A stretch of DNA of 46,810 nucleotides from an uncultured Clostridium sp. (GCA_900556135.1 USNR01000011.1:1-46810); one strand, 5' to 3'; shown: positions 34,731 to 44,654, counted from the stretch's first letter. Made by a program: numbers and translations. Notes: generated by a model not told the origin, from the letters alone.

Positions 34731-35834
34731 ATGGGAAAACATTCGGCTGAAAAACAAAGCAGAAGAATAGATAATGAACAATATCAAATAACCAGTGAGA
34801 AAAAAGAAAAAAAAGGATTAAAGATATTTCTAAGAATACTAGTAGGGTTACTTATTATTTTATCAATTTTGGCAGGAATAGCATTTTGGTTTGTAGGAGA
34901 TAAACTAGGCAAAATAGAGAAAGAAGAAATTGACAAAACAGCAGTAGGAATAAATGAAGAAACATCTAAACAATTAAAAGAATATAGAAATATAGCTTTA
35001 TTAGGAATAGATAGTAGAGCGGATGATTATGGACTGGGAAACAGAAGTGATTGCATAATTATTGCCAGTCTGAACCAAAAGACAAATGAAATAAAGTTAA
35101 TTTCTGTTTATAGAGATACATATGTATATGTTACAGAAAACGGCACAAAAAAATTAGATAAAATAACACATGCGTATTCTTATGGGGGAGCACAAAATGC
35201 ATTAAAGTCTCTTAACGAAGCATTAGATTTAAATATAACTGAGTTTGTTACTGTGAATTTTGATGCAGTAATTGCTGCGGTGGATAGCCTTGAGGGAGTA
35301 TATATAGATATAGATAGTTCAGAATTGAAATATATAAACACTTACATTGATGCCACATCAGAAAGTTCAGGAGTAAAATCTAGTCATATAACGAAAACTG
35401 GAAAACAGAAACTAGATGGTGTACAAGCAGTAGCGTATTCAAGAATTAGATATACAGCTGGTGGTGACTATAAAAGAACTGAAAGAATGAGAATAGTTGT
35501 AGAAGCAATGTTAAGCAAAGCAAAAACGTTGGGAATAGGACAGCTAAATAGTTTCGCAAACACGATTCTACCAAGAATTAGAACAAATATATCTTCGGGA
35601 GAAATAATAGGATTGCTACCAAGCATTGCTTCAATAAAAATTTCAGGCAGTCTAGGTTGGCCATATGAGACAAAAGGAATAATGTTAGACAGATGGTATG
35701 GAGTACCGGCAACATTGAAAAGTAATGTGGAAAAACTTCATAAGGAAGTTTTCAACCAAGATGATTATGAAGCTTCTGAAGAAGTAAAAGAAATGAATGA
35801 TGCCATAATAAAAAGAACAGGATATACTGAATAA
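34731..35834 (+). CDS. LytR-CpsA-Psr (LCP) family glycan ligase
   Basis: Membrane-anchored enzyme that transfers lipid-linked polymers (capsule, teichoic acid) to peptidoglycan. A cytoplasmic basic start leads to a transmembrane helix near 36-56 (LRILVGLLIILSILAGIAFWF). The LCP domain follows, with NIALLGIDSR, RSDCIIIASLN, the arginines of SVYRDTYV, DKITHAYSYGG, and LDGVQAVAYSRIRYTAGGDYKRTERM that line the polyprenyl-phosphate pocket in known members. Length 367 aa is normal. AGAGG precedes the ATG. Position at the head of the polysaccharide genes suggests it attaches their product to the wall. Confidence 0.93.
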   Translation: MGKHSAEKQSRRIDNEQYQITSEKKEKKGLKIFLRILVGLLIILSILAGIAFWFVGDKLGKIEKEEIDKTAVGINEETSKQLKEYRNIALLGIDSRADDYGLGNRSDCIIIASLNQKTNEIKLISVYRDTYVYVTENGTKKLDKITHAYSYGGAQNALKSLNEALDLNITEFVTVNFDAVIAAVDSLEGVYIDIDSSELKYINTYIDATSESSGVKSSHITKTGKQKLDGVQAVAYSRIRYTAGGDYKRTERMRIVVEAMLSKAKTLGIGQLNSFANTILPRIRTNISSGEIIGLLPSIASIKISGSLGWPYETKGIMLDRWYGVPATLKSNVEKLHKEVFNQDDYEASEEVKEMNDAIIKRTGYTE

Positions 35835-35869
35835 TTAAAAACAATAGATAGAAAAGGGAATGTATAATC

Positions 35870-36619
35870 ATGAGTAAAGGTAATTTAGCAGTAAAAGAAG
35901 AATTTGACGGTTTGGCAATAGAAGATTCCATACTTGAGGAAAAATTAACTGATAATATTAGGATATTTCAAAAAAATGAAACAAAAGCAAATAGGAAGAT
36001 CTTTTATAAAGTACTAAAAAGAATCATAGATATAATAGGAGCATTTGTTGGAACAGTTATTTTGATTCCGACGACAGTAATTATATATTTAGCAAGAAAA
36101 ATTTCTAAAGAAGACAACGGTCCATTATTTTATGAACAATTAAGATATGGGAAAAATGGAAAAATATTCAGACTATATAAATACAGATCTATGTGCATTG
36201 GAGCCGATGAAAAATTAAAAGAATACTTAGCAAACAACGAAGAAGCAAGAAAAGAATTCAAAAAAACACATAAGTTGCAAAATGATCCTAGAATAACAAA
36301 GATAGGTGACTTTTTAAGAAAGACGAGCTTAGATGAATTACCTCAAATGATTAACATATTAAAAGGAGATATGAGCTTTGTGGGACCAAGACCAGTTGTA
36401 GAAAAAGAAGTAGAAGAATATGGTAAAGATAAAGAAAAGTTCTTAAGTGTAAAACCAGGACTTACAGGCTATTGGCAGGTAAATGGAAGAAGTAACACGA
36501 CTTATGAAGAAAGAATGGAAATGGAACTTTACTATGTAGATAACTGTTCATTGTGGTTGGATGTAAAAATATTTTTCAAAACTTTTATAACAGTATTCAA
36601 GAAAGAGGGAGCAATGTAA
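35870..36619 (+). CDS. Initiating sugar-phosphate transferase (undecaprenyl-phosphate, PF02397-type)
   Basis: Transfers a sugar-1-phosphate from a nucleotide sugar to undecaprenyl phosphate, the first step of repeat-unit synthesis. A hydrophobic re-entrant/TM helix lies at about 53-75 (IIDIIGAFVGTVILIPTTVI), then GPLFYEQLRYGKNGKIFRLYKYRSM, the catalytic Asp/Glu region TSLDELPQMINILKGDMSFVGPRPV, and KPGLTGYWQVNGRSNTTYEERM. It is a short single-domain form (249 aa) like PglC or the C-terminal half of WbaP. The 3' end runs straight into the next gene, which starts 2 nt after its stop. Confidence 0.94.
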   Translation: MSKGNLAVKEEFDGLAIEDSILEEKLTDNIRIFQKNETKANRKIFYKVLKRIIDIIGAFVGTVILIPTTVIIYLARKISKEDNGPLFYEQLRYGKNGKIFRLYKYRSMCIGADEKLKEYLANNEEARKEFKKTHKLQNDPRITKIGDFLRKTSLDELPQMINILKGDMSFVGPRPVVEKEVEEYGKDKEKFLSVKPGLTGYWQVNGRSNTTYEERMEMELYYVDNCSLWLDVKIFFKTFITVFKKEGAM

Positions 36620-36621
36620 TT

Positions 36622-37821
36622 TTGGAGAACAAAGAGAAGAAAAAAATACTTTTTTTGATACATACATTACAAGTGGGAGGAGCCGAGAAAGTTCTTGTCA
36701 ACCTAGTTAATAAACTGGATAAAAATAAGTTCGATATAACGGTAATGACTGTTATAAATACAGGTGCTTTTAGAAAAGAATTAGGAGAAAATATCAAATA
36801 CAAAAGTATTTTTGATATAAAATTGTTGAATAGAAATAAAAAAACAAAAGGAGAAAATTCAGGTAATTTACTTGACAAAACGAGTAAAGTAAAACAGATT
36901 TTAGCGAAAATATATCAATTTTTTTGGAGAAATATAAATTGCAGTAAGATATATAAGAAGTACATAAAAGAAAAATATGACGTTGAAGTTGCTTTTCTGG
37001 AAGGAATATCGGCGAAAATTATTGCTAATTCAACAAATCCTAACTCTAAAAAGATTGCTTGGATCCATGTGGACTTGCTTAATGAGAAAAAAACAGAAAA
37101 ATTCTTCAAAAGCAGAGAAGAAGAAAAAAGAACTTATGATAAATTTGATACAATCATAGCTGTATCGGAACATGTGAAAGAACAATTTATAAAAAAATTT
37201 AATATAAATAGAGATAAAGTGCTGATACGATATAACCCGATTGACAGTGAATATATAATAAAAAGAGCAATTGAACCAATAAATGATGTGAAAAAAGAAA
37301 AGTTTACATTATGTACTGTTGGCAGATTGTCAAAACAAAAAGGTTTTGATAGATTACTTGAAGTGGTGAAGAAGCTAGATGATGCCGGATATGATTTTGA
37401 ATTATGGGTTATAGGAGTAGGTGCTGAGGAAGATAACTTAAAGAACTACATAAAAAATAATAAATTAGACAATGTATATATGTTAGGGTATAAGAAAAAT
37501 CCATATAAATATATAGAGAGTGCTGATTTATTTGTTTGCTCGTCCAGAGCTGAGGGTTTTAGTACAGTTGTTTCAGAAGCTATTGTGTTAGAAAAGCCAG
37601 TGATTACTACATTGTGCTCTGGGATGAAAGAACTTTTAGGAAAAAATGGGGAGTATGGAATTATTTGCGAGAATAACACAGATGCATTGTATTCCTCACT
37701 AAAAGGAGTTCTTGATAAAAAAGAAGAGTACGATTTGCTAAGAGAAAAGGTAAAAGAAAGAAAAGAAATATTTAATATAGATAAATCTATTAAGTGTATT
37801 GAAAAATTATTATTAAATTAA
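36622..37821 (+). CDS. GT4-family glycosyltransferase
   Basis: Adds a sugar to the growing lipid-linked repeat unit. The start is taken as TTG at 36622 (LENKEKKKILFLIHTL), with AGAGGGAG at the end of the previous gene about 10 nt upstream. Earlier in-frame codons overlap the transferase gene and do not look like the family. The N-terminal glycine-rich loop is QVGGAEKVLVNLV. The C-terminal domain has CTVGRLSKQKGFDRLLEV and the EX7E motif in SSRAEGFSTVVSEAIVLEKPVI. About 399 aa. Donor and acceptor unknown. Confidence 0.9.
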   Translation: MENKEKKKILFLIHTLQVGGAEKVLVNLVNKLDKNKFDITVMTVINTGAFRKELGENIKYKSIFDIKLLNRNKKTKGENSGNLLDKTSKVKQILAKIYQFFWRNINCSKIYKKYIKEKYDVEVAFLEGISAKIIANSTNPNSKKIAWIHVDLLNEKKTEKFFKSREEEKRTYDKFDTIIAVSEHVKEQFIKKFNINRDKVLIRYNPIDSEYIIKRAIEPINDVKKEKFTLCTVGRLSKQKGFDRLLEVVKKLDDAGYDFELWVIGVGAEEDNLKNYIKNNKLDNVYMLGYKKNPYKYIESADLFVCSSRAEGFSTVVSEAIVLEKPVITTLCSGMKELLGKNGEYGIICENNTDALYSSLKGVLDKKEEYDLLREKVKERKEIFNIDKSIKCIEKLLLN

Positions 37822-37832
37822 GAGAGAAAATT

Positions 37833-40121
37833 ATGAACAGAGAAAAGACTACCAATATTTTATATAATATATATGCTTTTTTATTTATTTTTACAATGAT
37901 GAATAAAGAGTTTTTGCTATTTGGACTAGATTTAAGATTTATATTATTGCCTATAGGTCTAATTCTAATAATACTTAGTTTTGCTGATAAAAAAAAGAAA
38001 ATAGAAGATTATGATGATAATTTGGGCAAGCTATTAATAGTATTTTATTTATATATATTTGTTTCTAATATATCATGGTTATGGAATGGTGTAACGGTAA
38101 ACAAAAACAAATTTATAAATGAAATAATATTATTATTCAATGTATTTGTTTCACTTGTTGTATTTTATAGATATAAAAAAGAAGTGAATGAAGATAGATT
38201 AAATAAATTTATTGTAATTTCGGCTATAATACTATTAATCAGTATGATTTTAGTTAGTTGTGGATTTTCGTTAGAACAAATATCAGGCTCGGCAGATGTT
38301 AAATATATTTATGTTGCATCTGCAAAAGCTCCAGATCACAAGAATCTATTTGGAGGGGGATTTAGACCAGCAGGATATGCTTCAGACCCTAATTATGCAA
38401 CTCTATTGTTAGTGATAACATGTATTGCAACTTTAAAATTAAAAATCGATAAAAAATACAAGGCAGTTATTATGACTTTATGTATTGTCGGAATCGGGTT
38501 TGCTTGCTCAAAAACAATATTAGTAGCAATAGCCTTTTCAACATCTGTATCTATCATTAACAAATATGTTAAGCCTAAAAATAATATAATAAATCTATTT
38601 AATTTGTTGTTTGTGATTGGAATAGTATTAGTAAACGTTTTTATTGTAAAGATCCCAAATATCAGTCGATATATGCCTTCAACGCTTACTACGAGATTTA
38701 CTATGTGGAATAGTGCTGAAGAATTGTTTATAAAAAGCCCAATAATAGGAAATGGAATAACCAGTTTTAGAAGTTTCTTTTCAACAGAACATTGGTATGT
38801 GCAGTGTCACAGCACATATTGGCAGATACTATCAGAGCTTGGTTTAATAGGAATCATTTTGTTTATGATAATTGAATATAAAGCTCTAAAGAAAAATAGA
38901 AATAATAAACTAAATTATTGTATGATTTTAATATATTTGATTTATGCAATCACGTGTGAAACAATAGCTTTACAATTTATTATCTATATTCTTTATATTG
39001 CTGGAATCGATAACGTAACAAAGAAAAATGGAAAAAAAGCATTGTTTATGATAAATTCATTAAGTAATGGTGGAGCGGAACGTGTATGTACAAATATGGC
39101 AAATGAATTGGTAGCTGAGGGATATAAAGTTGACTTTATTTTGTTAGGAAACAATAAAGAAAACGAAAAAAATTATGAATTCAATAAAGATATTCAAATT
39201 TATGATCTACAAATAAATGAAAGCAATAAAGTTAAGAAGATTTTGAAGATTATTAGAAATATTAGTAAAATAAATACTTATATATTAAAACAAGAAAGTG
39301 ATGAAAAATATTCACTAATTACATCGCACCTACCAATGTCAAATATATTAACCAGATTATCTATTATAAATAAAAGAAGCTTATATGTATTTCATACAAG
39401 TGTATCAAGCTATGATAAATTTTGTAGTAGGAAATTGTTCAAATTATTAATACATTTAATGTTTGATAATAGGAAAATTGTAGCTGTTTCAGATGGGGTA
39501 AGGAAGGAATGTATAAATAAATATTGCTTGAAAGAAAATAATATTAAAACTATATATAATCCTGTAGATGAGAAGGAAGTTATAAATAAGGCAAAAGAGC
39601 CTATAGAAGAAATTAATTGTAAATACATATTACAGGTAGGAAGATTTAATAAAGCAAAGAGACAAGATAGAATGGTAGATGTTTTCTATAAAGGAGAGTT
39701 TTATAAGAATTACAAACTTGTTTTTTGTGGAACTGGGAAATTAGAAGATGAGATAAAAGAACAAGTAGATAAACTTGGAATAACAGAAAAAGTTATATTT
39801 CTTGGCTGGCAAAGTAATGTCTATAAATGGATGAAGAATGCAGAGGTATTGGTTTCAACATCAGATTATGAGGCTTTCCCGATGAACCTAATAGAAGCGA
39901 CGATATGTGGAGCAAAGATTGTTTCTTCGAACTGTGAATTTGGACCAGATGAAATATTGAAAGGAGAGTTTTCAAAATTTTTAGTTGAAACTCAAAATAT
40001 TGAACAGTATATAGAAAAAATTAAGTTGGCTTTGAAGGAATATCCAAGAGAAAAGAACGTTATAGTTGATGAATGCAATCCTAAACATATAATAAAAGAA
40101 TATTTAGAATTTATGGAGTGA
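37833..40121 (+). CDS. Wzy/O-antigen-ligase-like polymerase fused to a GT4 glycosyltransferase
   Basis: One frame, two proteins' worth. Residues 1 to about 395 are a polytopic membrane protein of about ten helices. It has the large outer loop and motifs of Wzy/WaaL-type proteins (GGGFRPAGYASDPNYATLL, RFTMWNSAEELF, PIIGNGITSFR, HSTYWQILSELGLIG). From about residue 405 a complete GT4 domain follows (LFMINSLSNGGAERVCTNMA, LQVGRFNKAKRQDRMVDVF, STSDYEAFPMNLIEATICG). The fusion would put repeat-unit polymerisation and a sugar transfer in one polypeptide. The linker is short and cytoplasmic. The pyruvyl transferase gene follows by 4 nt. Confidence 0.88.
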   Translation: MNREKTTNILYNIYAFLFIFTMMNKEFLLFGLDLRFILLPIGLILIILSFADKKKKIEDYDDNLGKLLIVFYLYIFVSNISWLWNGVTVNKNKFINEIILLFNVFVSLVVFYRYKKEVNEDRLNKFIVISAIILLISMILVSCGFSLEQISGSADVKYIYVASAKAPDHKNLFGGGFRPAGYASDPNYATLLLVITCIATLKLKIDKKYKAVIMTLCIVGIGFACSKTILVAIAFSTSVSIINKYVKPKNNIINLFNLLFVIGIVLVNVFIVKIPNISRYMPSTLTTRFTMWNSAEELFIKSPIIGNGITSFRSFFSTEHWYVQCHSTYWQILSELGLIGIILFMIIEYKALKKNRNNKLNYCMILIYLIYAITCETIALQFIIYILYIAGIDNVTKKNGKKALFMINSLSNGGAERVCTNMANELVAEGYKVDFILLGNNKENEKNYEFNKDIQIYDLQINESNKVKKILKIIRNISKINTYILKQESDEKYSLITSHLPMSNILTRLSIINKRSLYVFHTSVSSYDKFCSRKLFKLLIHLMFDNRKIVAVSDGVRKECINKYCLKENNIKTIYNPVDEKEVINKAKEPIEEINCKYILQVGRFNKAKRQDRMVDVFYKGEFYKNYKLVFCGTGKLEDEIKEQVDKLGITEKVIFLGWQSNVYKWMKNAEVLVSTSDYEAFPMNLIEATICGAKIVSSNCEFGPDEILKGEFSKFLVETQNIEQYIEKIKLALKEYPREKNVIVDECNPKHIIKEYLEFME

Positions 40122-40125
40122 GATA

Positions 40126-41250
40126 ATGAAAATTGGAATTATAAGTATACATAGTGCTCATAATTATGGTTCTGTTTTGCAAGCATATGCATTACAGGAA
40201 GAAATAAAAAAGTTTAATGAAGATGTAAAAATAATCAATTATAGACCCAATTATTTTGATACGCAGTATAAAATGTTTAGTATAAAAGTGTACAAGAGAT
40301 ACAAAGGAATTATAAATAAGATTCTACACCTAGGGTGGAGAATACTTAAAATTAGATCTAGATATATTAAGTATAGAAAGTTTGAAAACTATATAAAAAA
40401 TAGATATAATTTAACAAAAAAATATAGAACTTATAAAGAGCTCGAAAAAGCAAATTTTGATTTTGACATTATATTTTGCGGGAGTGACCAAATCTGGAAT
40501 ACAGATATTACAGAAGGATTTGACAAATCATTTTATCTCGGATTTGCGGACAAGAAAACTATAAAAGCTTCATATGCAGCTAGTGTAGGAAGAGAAAAAA
40601 TAGATTTGAAGTATGAAGAGGAATATAAAAAATATATTGGTAGACTGGATTTTATAGCATTAAGAGAAGAAGAAAGTAAGAATATCATACAGGAATATAC
40701 TGAAAAACCAATAACTATCACTATTGACCCTACATTGTTAATAGAAAAAGAAAAATGGAATGAAATTGCTAGTAAAAGTAAGATGGATATTAAAGATAAA
40801 TATATATTGGTATATATTTTAGAAGAAAATGAAGAATTTGTGAAGATTGTAAATGCAATATCAGAATTTTTAGGTATAAGAGTAATTAGTCCAAGTAAAA
40901 AGATTAGATTTAATAATGAAACAATCTATCCAGAAGTTGGACCTGAGGATTTTGTGAAATTATTTAAAAATGCTGAGTTTGTTATTACAAATTCATTTCA
41001 TGGAACAGTATTCTCATTAATTTATGAAAAGAAAAACTGCATTATACCTCATAAGAAAACAGGAGCAAGAATGTGCAATCTGATGAAAAAAGCAGGACTT
41101 GAGGACAGAATAATTGCTAATTATAATGATTTGAATTTGAAAAAAATTAATAAAGATATAGAGTATGATAGGGTAAAAGAAAATTTGGATGCTGAAAGAA
41201 AAATAGCGGAAGATTACATAAGGAATGTGTTGAGTGCTAATGGAAACTAA
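40126..41250 (+). CDS. Polysaccharide pyruvyl transferase family protein
   Basis: Would attach a pyruvate ketal to a sugar of the polysaccharide using phosphoenolpyruvate. Family blocks: IISIHSAHNYGSVLQAYALQ at the N-terminus, FCGSDQIWNTDITEGFDKSFYLGFA, SYAASVGRE, ALREEESKNII, TIDPTLLI and the C-terminal NSFHGTVFSLIYEKKN. Length 374 aa is usual. GGAGTGAG, inside the end of the previous gene, is its ribosome site. The FrhB-like iron-sulfur gene, a frequent neighbour of this family, lies two genes on. Confidence 0.9.
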   Translation: MKIGIISIHSAHNYGSVLQAYALQEEIKKFNEDVKIINYRPNYFDTQYKMFSIKVYKRYKGIINKILHLGWRILKIRSRYIKYRKFENYIKNRYNLTKKYRTYKELEKANFDFDIIFCGSDQIWNTDITEGFDKSFYLGFADKKTIKASYAASVGREKIDLKYEEEYKKYIGRLDFIALREEESKNIIQEYTEKPITITIDPTLLIEKEKWNEIASKSKMDIKDKYILVYILEENEEFVKIVNAISEFLGIRVISPSKKIRFNNETIYPEVGPEDFVKLFKNAEFVITNSFHGTVFSLIYEKKNCIIPHKKTGARMCNLMKKAGLEDRIIANYNDLNLKKINKDIEYDRVKENLDAERKIAEDYIRNVLSANGN

Positions 41251-42757
41251 GAAAAAAGAAATTAAAATAGGAATGATATTAAATTATTTAAGTATGTTAA
41301 TAGAAGGAATAGTTGTATTCCTTCTTAACCCGTTTATAATTAGGGGACTCGGACAAGAGGACTATGGTGTTTATAGTTTAATAACTTCATTTACTGGTTA
41401 TTTATCGATATTTGAATTTGGATTGGGAAGTACAATAATCAGATATGTTTCAAAATATAATGCTGAAAAAAAAGAAAAAGATAAAGAGAATTTTCTTTCA
41501 ATGTGCTTTGGAATATATATTGCAATAGCGATAATAATGATAATTGCAATAGTCTTTTTGTATAGATATATCGATACAATCTTTGCAAAATCTCTTACAG
41601 CAGATCAAATTATATTAGCAAAAAAAATGTTTATAATTATAGCTGCCAGCATGACTTTGACTACGTTAGGATCTGTTTTTAGTGCAATAATTTCAGGTTA
41701 TGAAAAATTCATATTTTCAAGAACATTAATTTTAATAACTTCAATATTAAATGTGATACTAACAATAGTTGTTCTAGCAACGAAAGCGACAGCTATAAGG
41801 CTTACATATATAACACTTGTAATTACGTTAATAACGATAACATCAAATATAGTTTTTGTTTTTTTGAAACTGAAAATTAAAGTTAAATTCCATAATTGGG
41901 ATAAAAAACTATTTAATGAAATATTTAAATTTTCAATATTTGTTTTCCTACAAACTTTAATTACTCAGATATATTGGAGACTGGATCAATTAATTATAGG
42001 TATAAAAATGCAAAATGCTGCCACATCTTTAGCAATATATGCGGTAGCAATGAAAGTGAATGATCTGATTTTAGCATTTACAACAGTGATTAATAGGTAT
42101 CAGCTTCCGACAATTACAAGAATAAGTGAAGTTGAAAAAGATGATGAAAAATTATTAAGTTATATAGGGAAAACATCAAAGTTTGTTGCTATATTATATG
42201 TTGCTATTATAATAGGCTTTGTGTTTTTTGGACAAAAATTCATCAATATATATGCTGGTAACGGTTATGAGTTAGCATATCCAATAATATTAATTGTAAC
42301 TATATCTGCAGCCTTGAATAGAATACATGGTTGTGGAGCTGATGTATTAAAGGCAAAAAATAAACATGGATGGTATACAACTATAGTTTTTGGAACAGCA
42401 ATATTAAATGTTGTATTAACAATATTTTTGATAGATATTTGGGGGCTAATTGGAGCAGCCGTTGGTACTGCAATCTCTGTAATACTTGGAAATACAATAG
42501 CTTATTATTGGTGCTTAAAAACAAAAGCCAATATAGATATAAAGAAATTATTTAAACTAACATTTAAAGGATTTTTGCCAGTGATAATAATATCAATAGC
42601 ATCTGGAATCATGTTAAACAATATTATAAATGATGAAAGTATAATAAAGTATTTGATGAAAGGCTGTATATTCTGTATTATATATGTGATATCAATTTAT
42701 ATATGTGTTTTAGATAAAAATGAGAAAAACAAAATAAAGAATAAATTAAAGAGGTAA
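41240..42757 (+). CDS. Wzx-type oligosaccharide flippase
   Basis: Membrane transporter of the MOP/PST superfamily that flips lipid-linked repeat units across the membrane. 12-14 hydrophobic helices over about 505 aa; recognisable starts GMILNYLSMLIEGIVVFLLNPFIIRGLGQEDYG and FQ-like segments such as WRLDQLIIG in the middle. The start overlaps the stop region of the pyruvyl transferase gene. ATG 41240 is preferred, but GTG 41234 with AAGGA 9 nt upstream is also possible. Confidence 0.9.
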   Translation: METKKKEIKIGMILNYLSMLIEGIVVFLLNPFIIRGLGQEDYGVYSLITSFTGYLSIFEFGLGSTIIRYVSKYNAEKKEKDKENFLSMCFGIYIAIAIIMIIAIVFLYRYIDTIFAKSLTADQIILAKKMFIIIAASMTLTTLGSVFSAIISGYEKFIFSRTLILITSILNVILTIVVLATKATAIRLTYITLVITLITITSNIVFVFLKLKIKVKFHNWDKKLFNEIFKFSIFVFLQTLITQIYWRLDQLIIGIKMQNAATSLAIYAVAMKVNDLILAFTTVINRYQLPTITRISEVEKDDEKLLSYIGKTSKFVAILYVAIIIGFVFFGQKFINIYAGNGYELAYPIILIVTISAALNRIHGCGADVLKAKNKHGWYTTIVFGTAILNVVLTIFLIDIWGLIGAAVGTAISVILGNTIAYYWCLKTKANIDIKKLFKLTFKGFLPVIIISIASGIMLNNIINDESIIKYLMKGCIFCIIYVISIYICVLDKNEKNKIKNKLKR

Positions 42758-42760
42758 GAG

Positions 42761-43963
42761 ATGAGTTTCTATTTAGAATGTTATGATAAGAAAGAATGTT
42801 TTAATTGTACGGCTTGTGCAACTATCTGTCCGCAAAAATGTATTACGATGCAATTAAATAAAAAAGATGGATATATATATCCACAAATCGATAAAAGCAA
42901 ATGTACAAATTGTGGAATGTGCAAAAAGATCTGTATAAATGTTAATAATGAAAAGATGCAAAGAGAAATAAAAAGTTCATATGTATTATATAATAAAGAA
43001 GAAGAAACAAGGAAAAATAGTTCTTCTGGTGGTATTAGCTCGATATTGATGGAATTTACTGTAGAAAATAACGGAGTAGTATATGGGGCATGCTATGATA
43101 ATAAGATGAATGTAGTTCATGCGCGAGCAGAAACACTTGAAGAGTGTGAAAAATTCAAAACTTCAAAATATGTAAGAAGCAATATAGAAAACATTTATAA
43201 TCAGGTTTTAGAAGACTTAAGAAATGGAAGATTAGTTTTATTTACAGGGACTCCATGTCAAGTTGCAGGAATAAAAACAATTGCTGAAATAAAAAAATTG
43301 GATAAGAATCTGTTACTTTGTGAAATAATGTGTGATAGTGTTGCATCACCTATATTGTTTAGAAAATTTAAAGAGCAGATTGAAAAAAAATATGACAAGG
43401 AAGTAAAGAATATAAATTTTAGATCAAAACAAAATGGTGCACATATAAAATCCATGGAAATAACATTTAAAAATGAAGAAAAAATTATATTGCCATTAAA
43501 TAAAAATAATTTGTATTCTGAGTATATGCAGATATTCGGATGTGGATTGTCGGCACCGGAATCATGCTCTAATTGCCACTTTGAACATACAAATGAAAGA
43601 GTGGCAGATTTTACTATAGGAGATTATTGGGGAAGAAAAGAAGTTTTAAAAGATGATAACAAAGGAATATCATTAATGCTGATAAATTCAGAAAAGGGAA
43701 AAGAAATATTCAAAATTAAAATCCAAGATAAAGTTATATATCAGGAGGTTAGCACAGATATAGCATTAGACAACAACCATACAAAACCTAAAAAAAATAT
43801 CCTAAACAAAAAACAATTTATGGATGATTTACCAGTATTATCATTTGATGAATTGTCGAAAGAATATGTTAGAAAATTCAGGTGGAGAACAAAAATGGGA
43901 AAAATAATTCCAAAAGAATTAAAGGAGAAAATAAAATATATACTTATTAAAATAAAAAAATAA
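42761..43963 (+). CDS. FrhB-like iron-sulfur protein (coenzyme F420 hydrogenase beta-subunit family)
   Basis: Two 4Fe-4S ferredoxin motifs at the N-terminus (CFNCTACATICPQKC and CTNCGMCKKIC). The FrhB domain follows (SSSGGISSILMEF, TSKYVRSN, LFTGTPCQVAGI, GDYWGRKE). Despite the F420 name, such proteins often occur in capsule and exopolysaccharide loci beside pyruvyl transferases in bacteria without F420. Their exact reaction there is not established, and a redox step on a sugar or aglycone is assumed. 400 aa; the ribosome site GAGGTAAGAG overlaps the previous gene. It is the last gene of the locus. Confidence 0.88.
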   Translation: MSFYLECYDKKECFNCTACATICPQKCITMQLNKKDGYIYPQIDKSKCTNCGMCKKICINVNNEKMQREIKSSYVLYNKEEETRKNSSSGGISSILMEFTVENNGVVYGACYDNKMNVVHARAETLEECEKFKTSKYVRSNIENIYNQVLEDLRNGRLVLFTGTPCQVAGIKTIAEIKKLDKNLLLCEIMCDSVASPILFRKFKEQIEKKYDKEVKNINFRSKQNGAHIKSMEITFKNEEKIILPLNKNNLYSEYMQIFGCGLSAPESCSNCHFEHTNERVADFTIGDYWGRKEVLKDDNKGISLMLINSEKGKEIFKIKIQDKVIYQEVSTDIALDNNHTKPKKNILNKKQFMDDLPVLSFDELSKEYVRKFRWRTKMGKIIPKELKEKIKYILIKIKK

Positions 43964-43996
43964 TTATTATGTGAGAAACTTTAAAAGGAGACTACA

Positions 43997-44501
43997 ATGA
44001 AATTAAATATAGTAATGGTTGAACCAGAAATACCACAAAATACACGGAAACATAGCAAGAACATGTGCAATAACTGGAGCAAAATTACACTTAGTACACC
44101 CATTAGGATTTAAGATAGATGAAAAATCAGTAAAAAGAGCAGGGTTAGACTATTGGGATAAACTAGATATTGAAGAGCATAATTCATTAGAAGAATTTTT
44201 AAATAAATATAAGCCAGAAGAGAACAATATGTTTTTTGCTACAACAAAAGGAAAAACTAAGTATACTGATATAGATTATTCAACAATGGAAGAAATATTT
44301 GTATTATATGGGAAAGAAACAAAAGGTTTGCCTGAGTGGCTATTAGAAAAATACTTAAACACTAAAACAATTAGGATTCCAATGTTACCAACATTAAGAT
44401 CTTTAAACCTATCTAATTCAGTGGCAATAATTACATATGAGATATTAAGGCAAAAAAATTTCGAGGAACTAGAAGAAATAAGTTCATATTTTGATAAATA
44501 A
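43997..44501 (+). pseudogene. trmL: TrmL-type tRNA (cytidine/uridine-34 2'-O) methyltransferase, frameshifted at about 44045
   Basis: SPOUT-class enzyme methylating the wobble ribose of tRNA-Leu. The ATG at 43997 follows AAAAGGAG by 6 nt and reads MKLNIVMVEPEIPQNT. The family continues GNIARTCAITGAKLHLVHPLGF, but that text is in another frame because of one extra C at 44045 (ACA-C-GGA). The rest is intact: KRAGLDYWDKLD, YGKETKGLPEWL and IPMLPTLRSLNLSNSVAIITYE. Without the extra base the gene would code for about 167 aa, the usual length. Real mutation or assembly error; compare the M23 gene. Confidence 0.88.
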
Positions 44502-44596
44502 AGAATATAACATAAGAAGTTTAATGAAAGTCTCTTTTATAACCTATTATTTCTGAATAAAATTACAGGACAACTTTGAGTTATAAAGAACGAAAG

Positions 44597-44625
44597 TTGA
44601 CATAAGATAAAAAACGTAGTATAAT
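44597..44625 (+). promoter_or_regulatory. Full-consensus promoter of the 63-aa orphan gene
   Basis: TTGACA (44597-44602), 17-nt spacer, TATAAT (44620-44625): the strongest sigma-A match in the window. Confidence 0.85.
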
Positions 44626-44654
44626 GAATATATTCTTTTTTAGGAGGAAATGCT

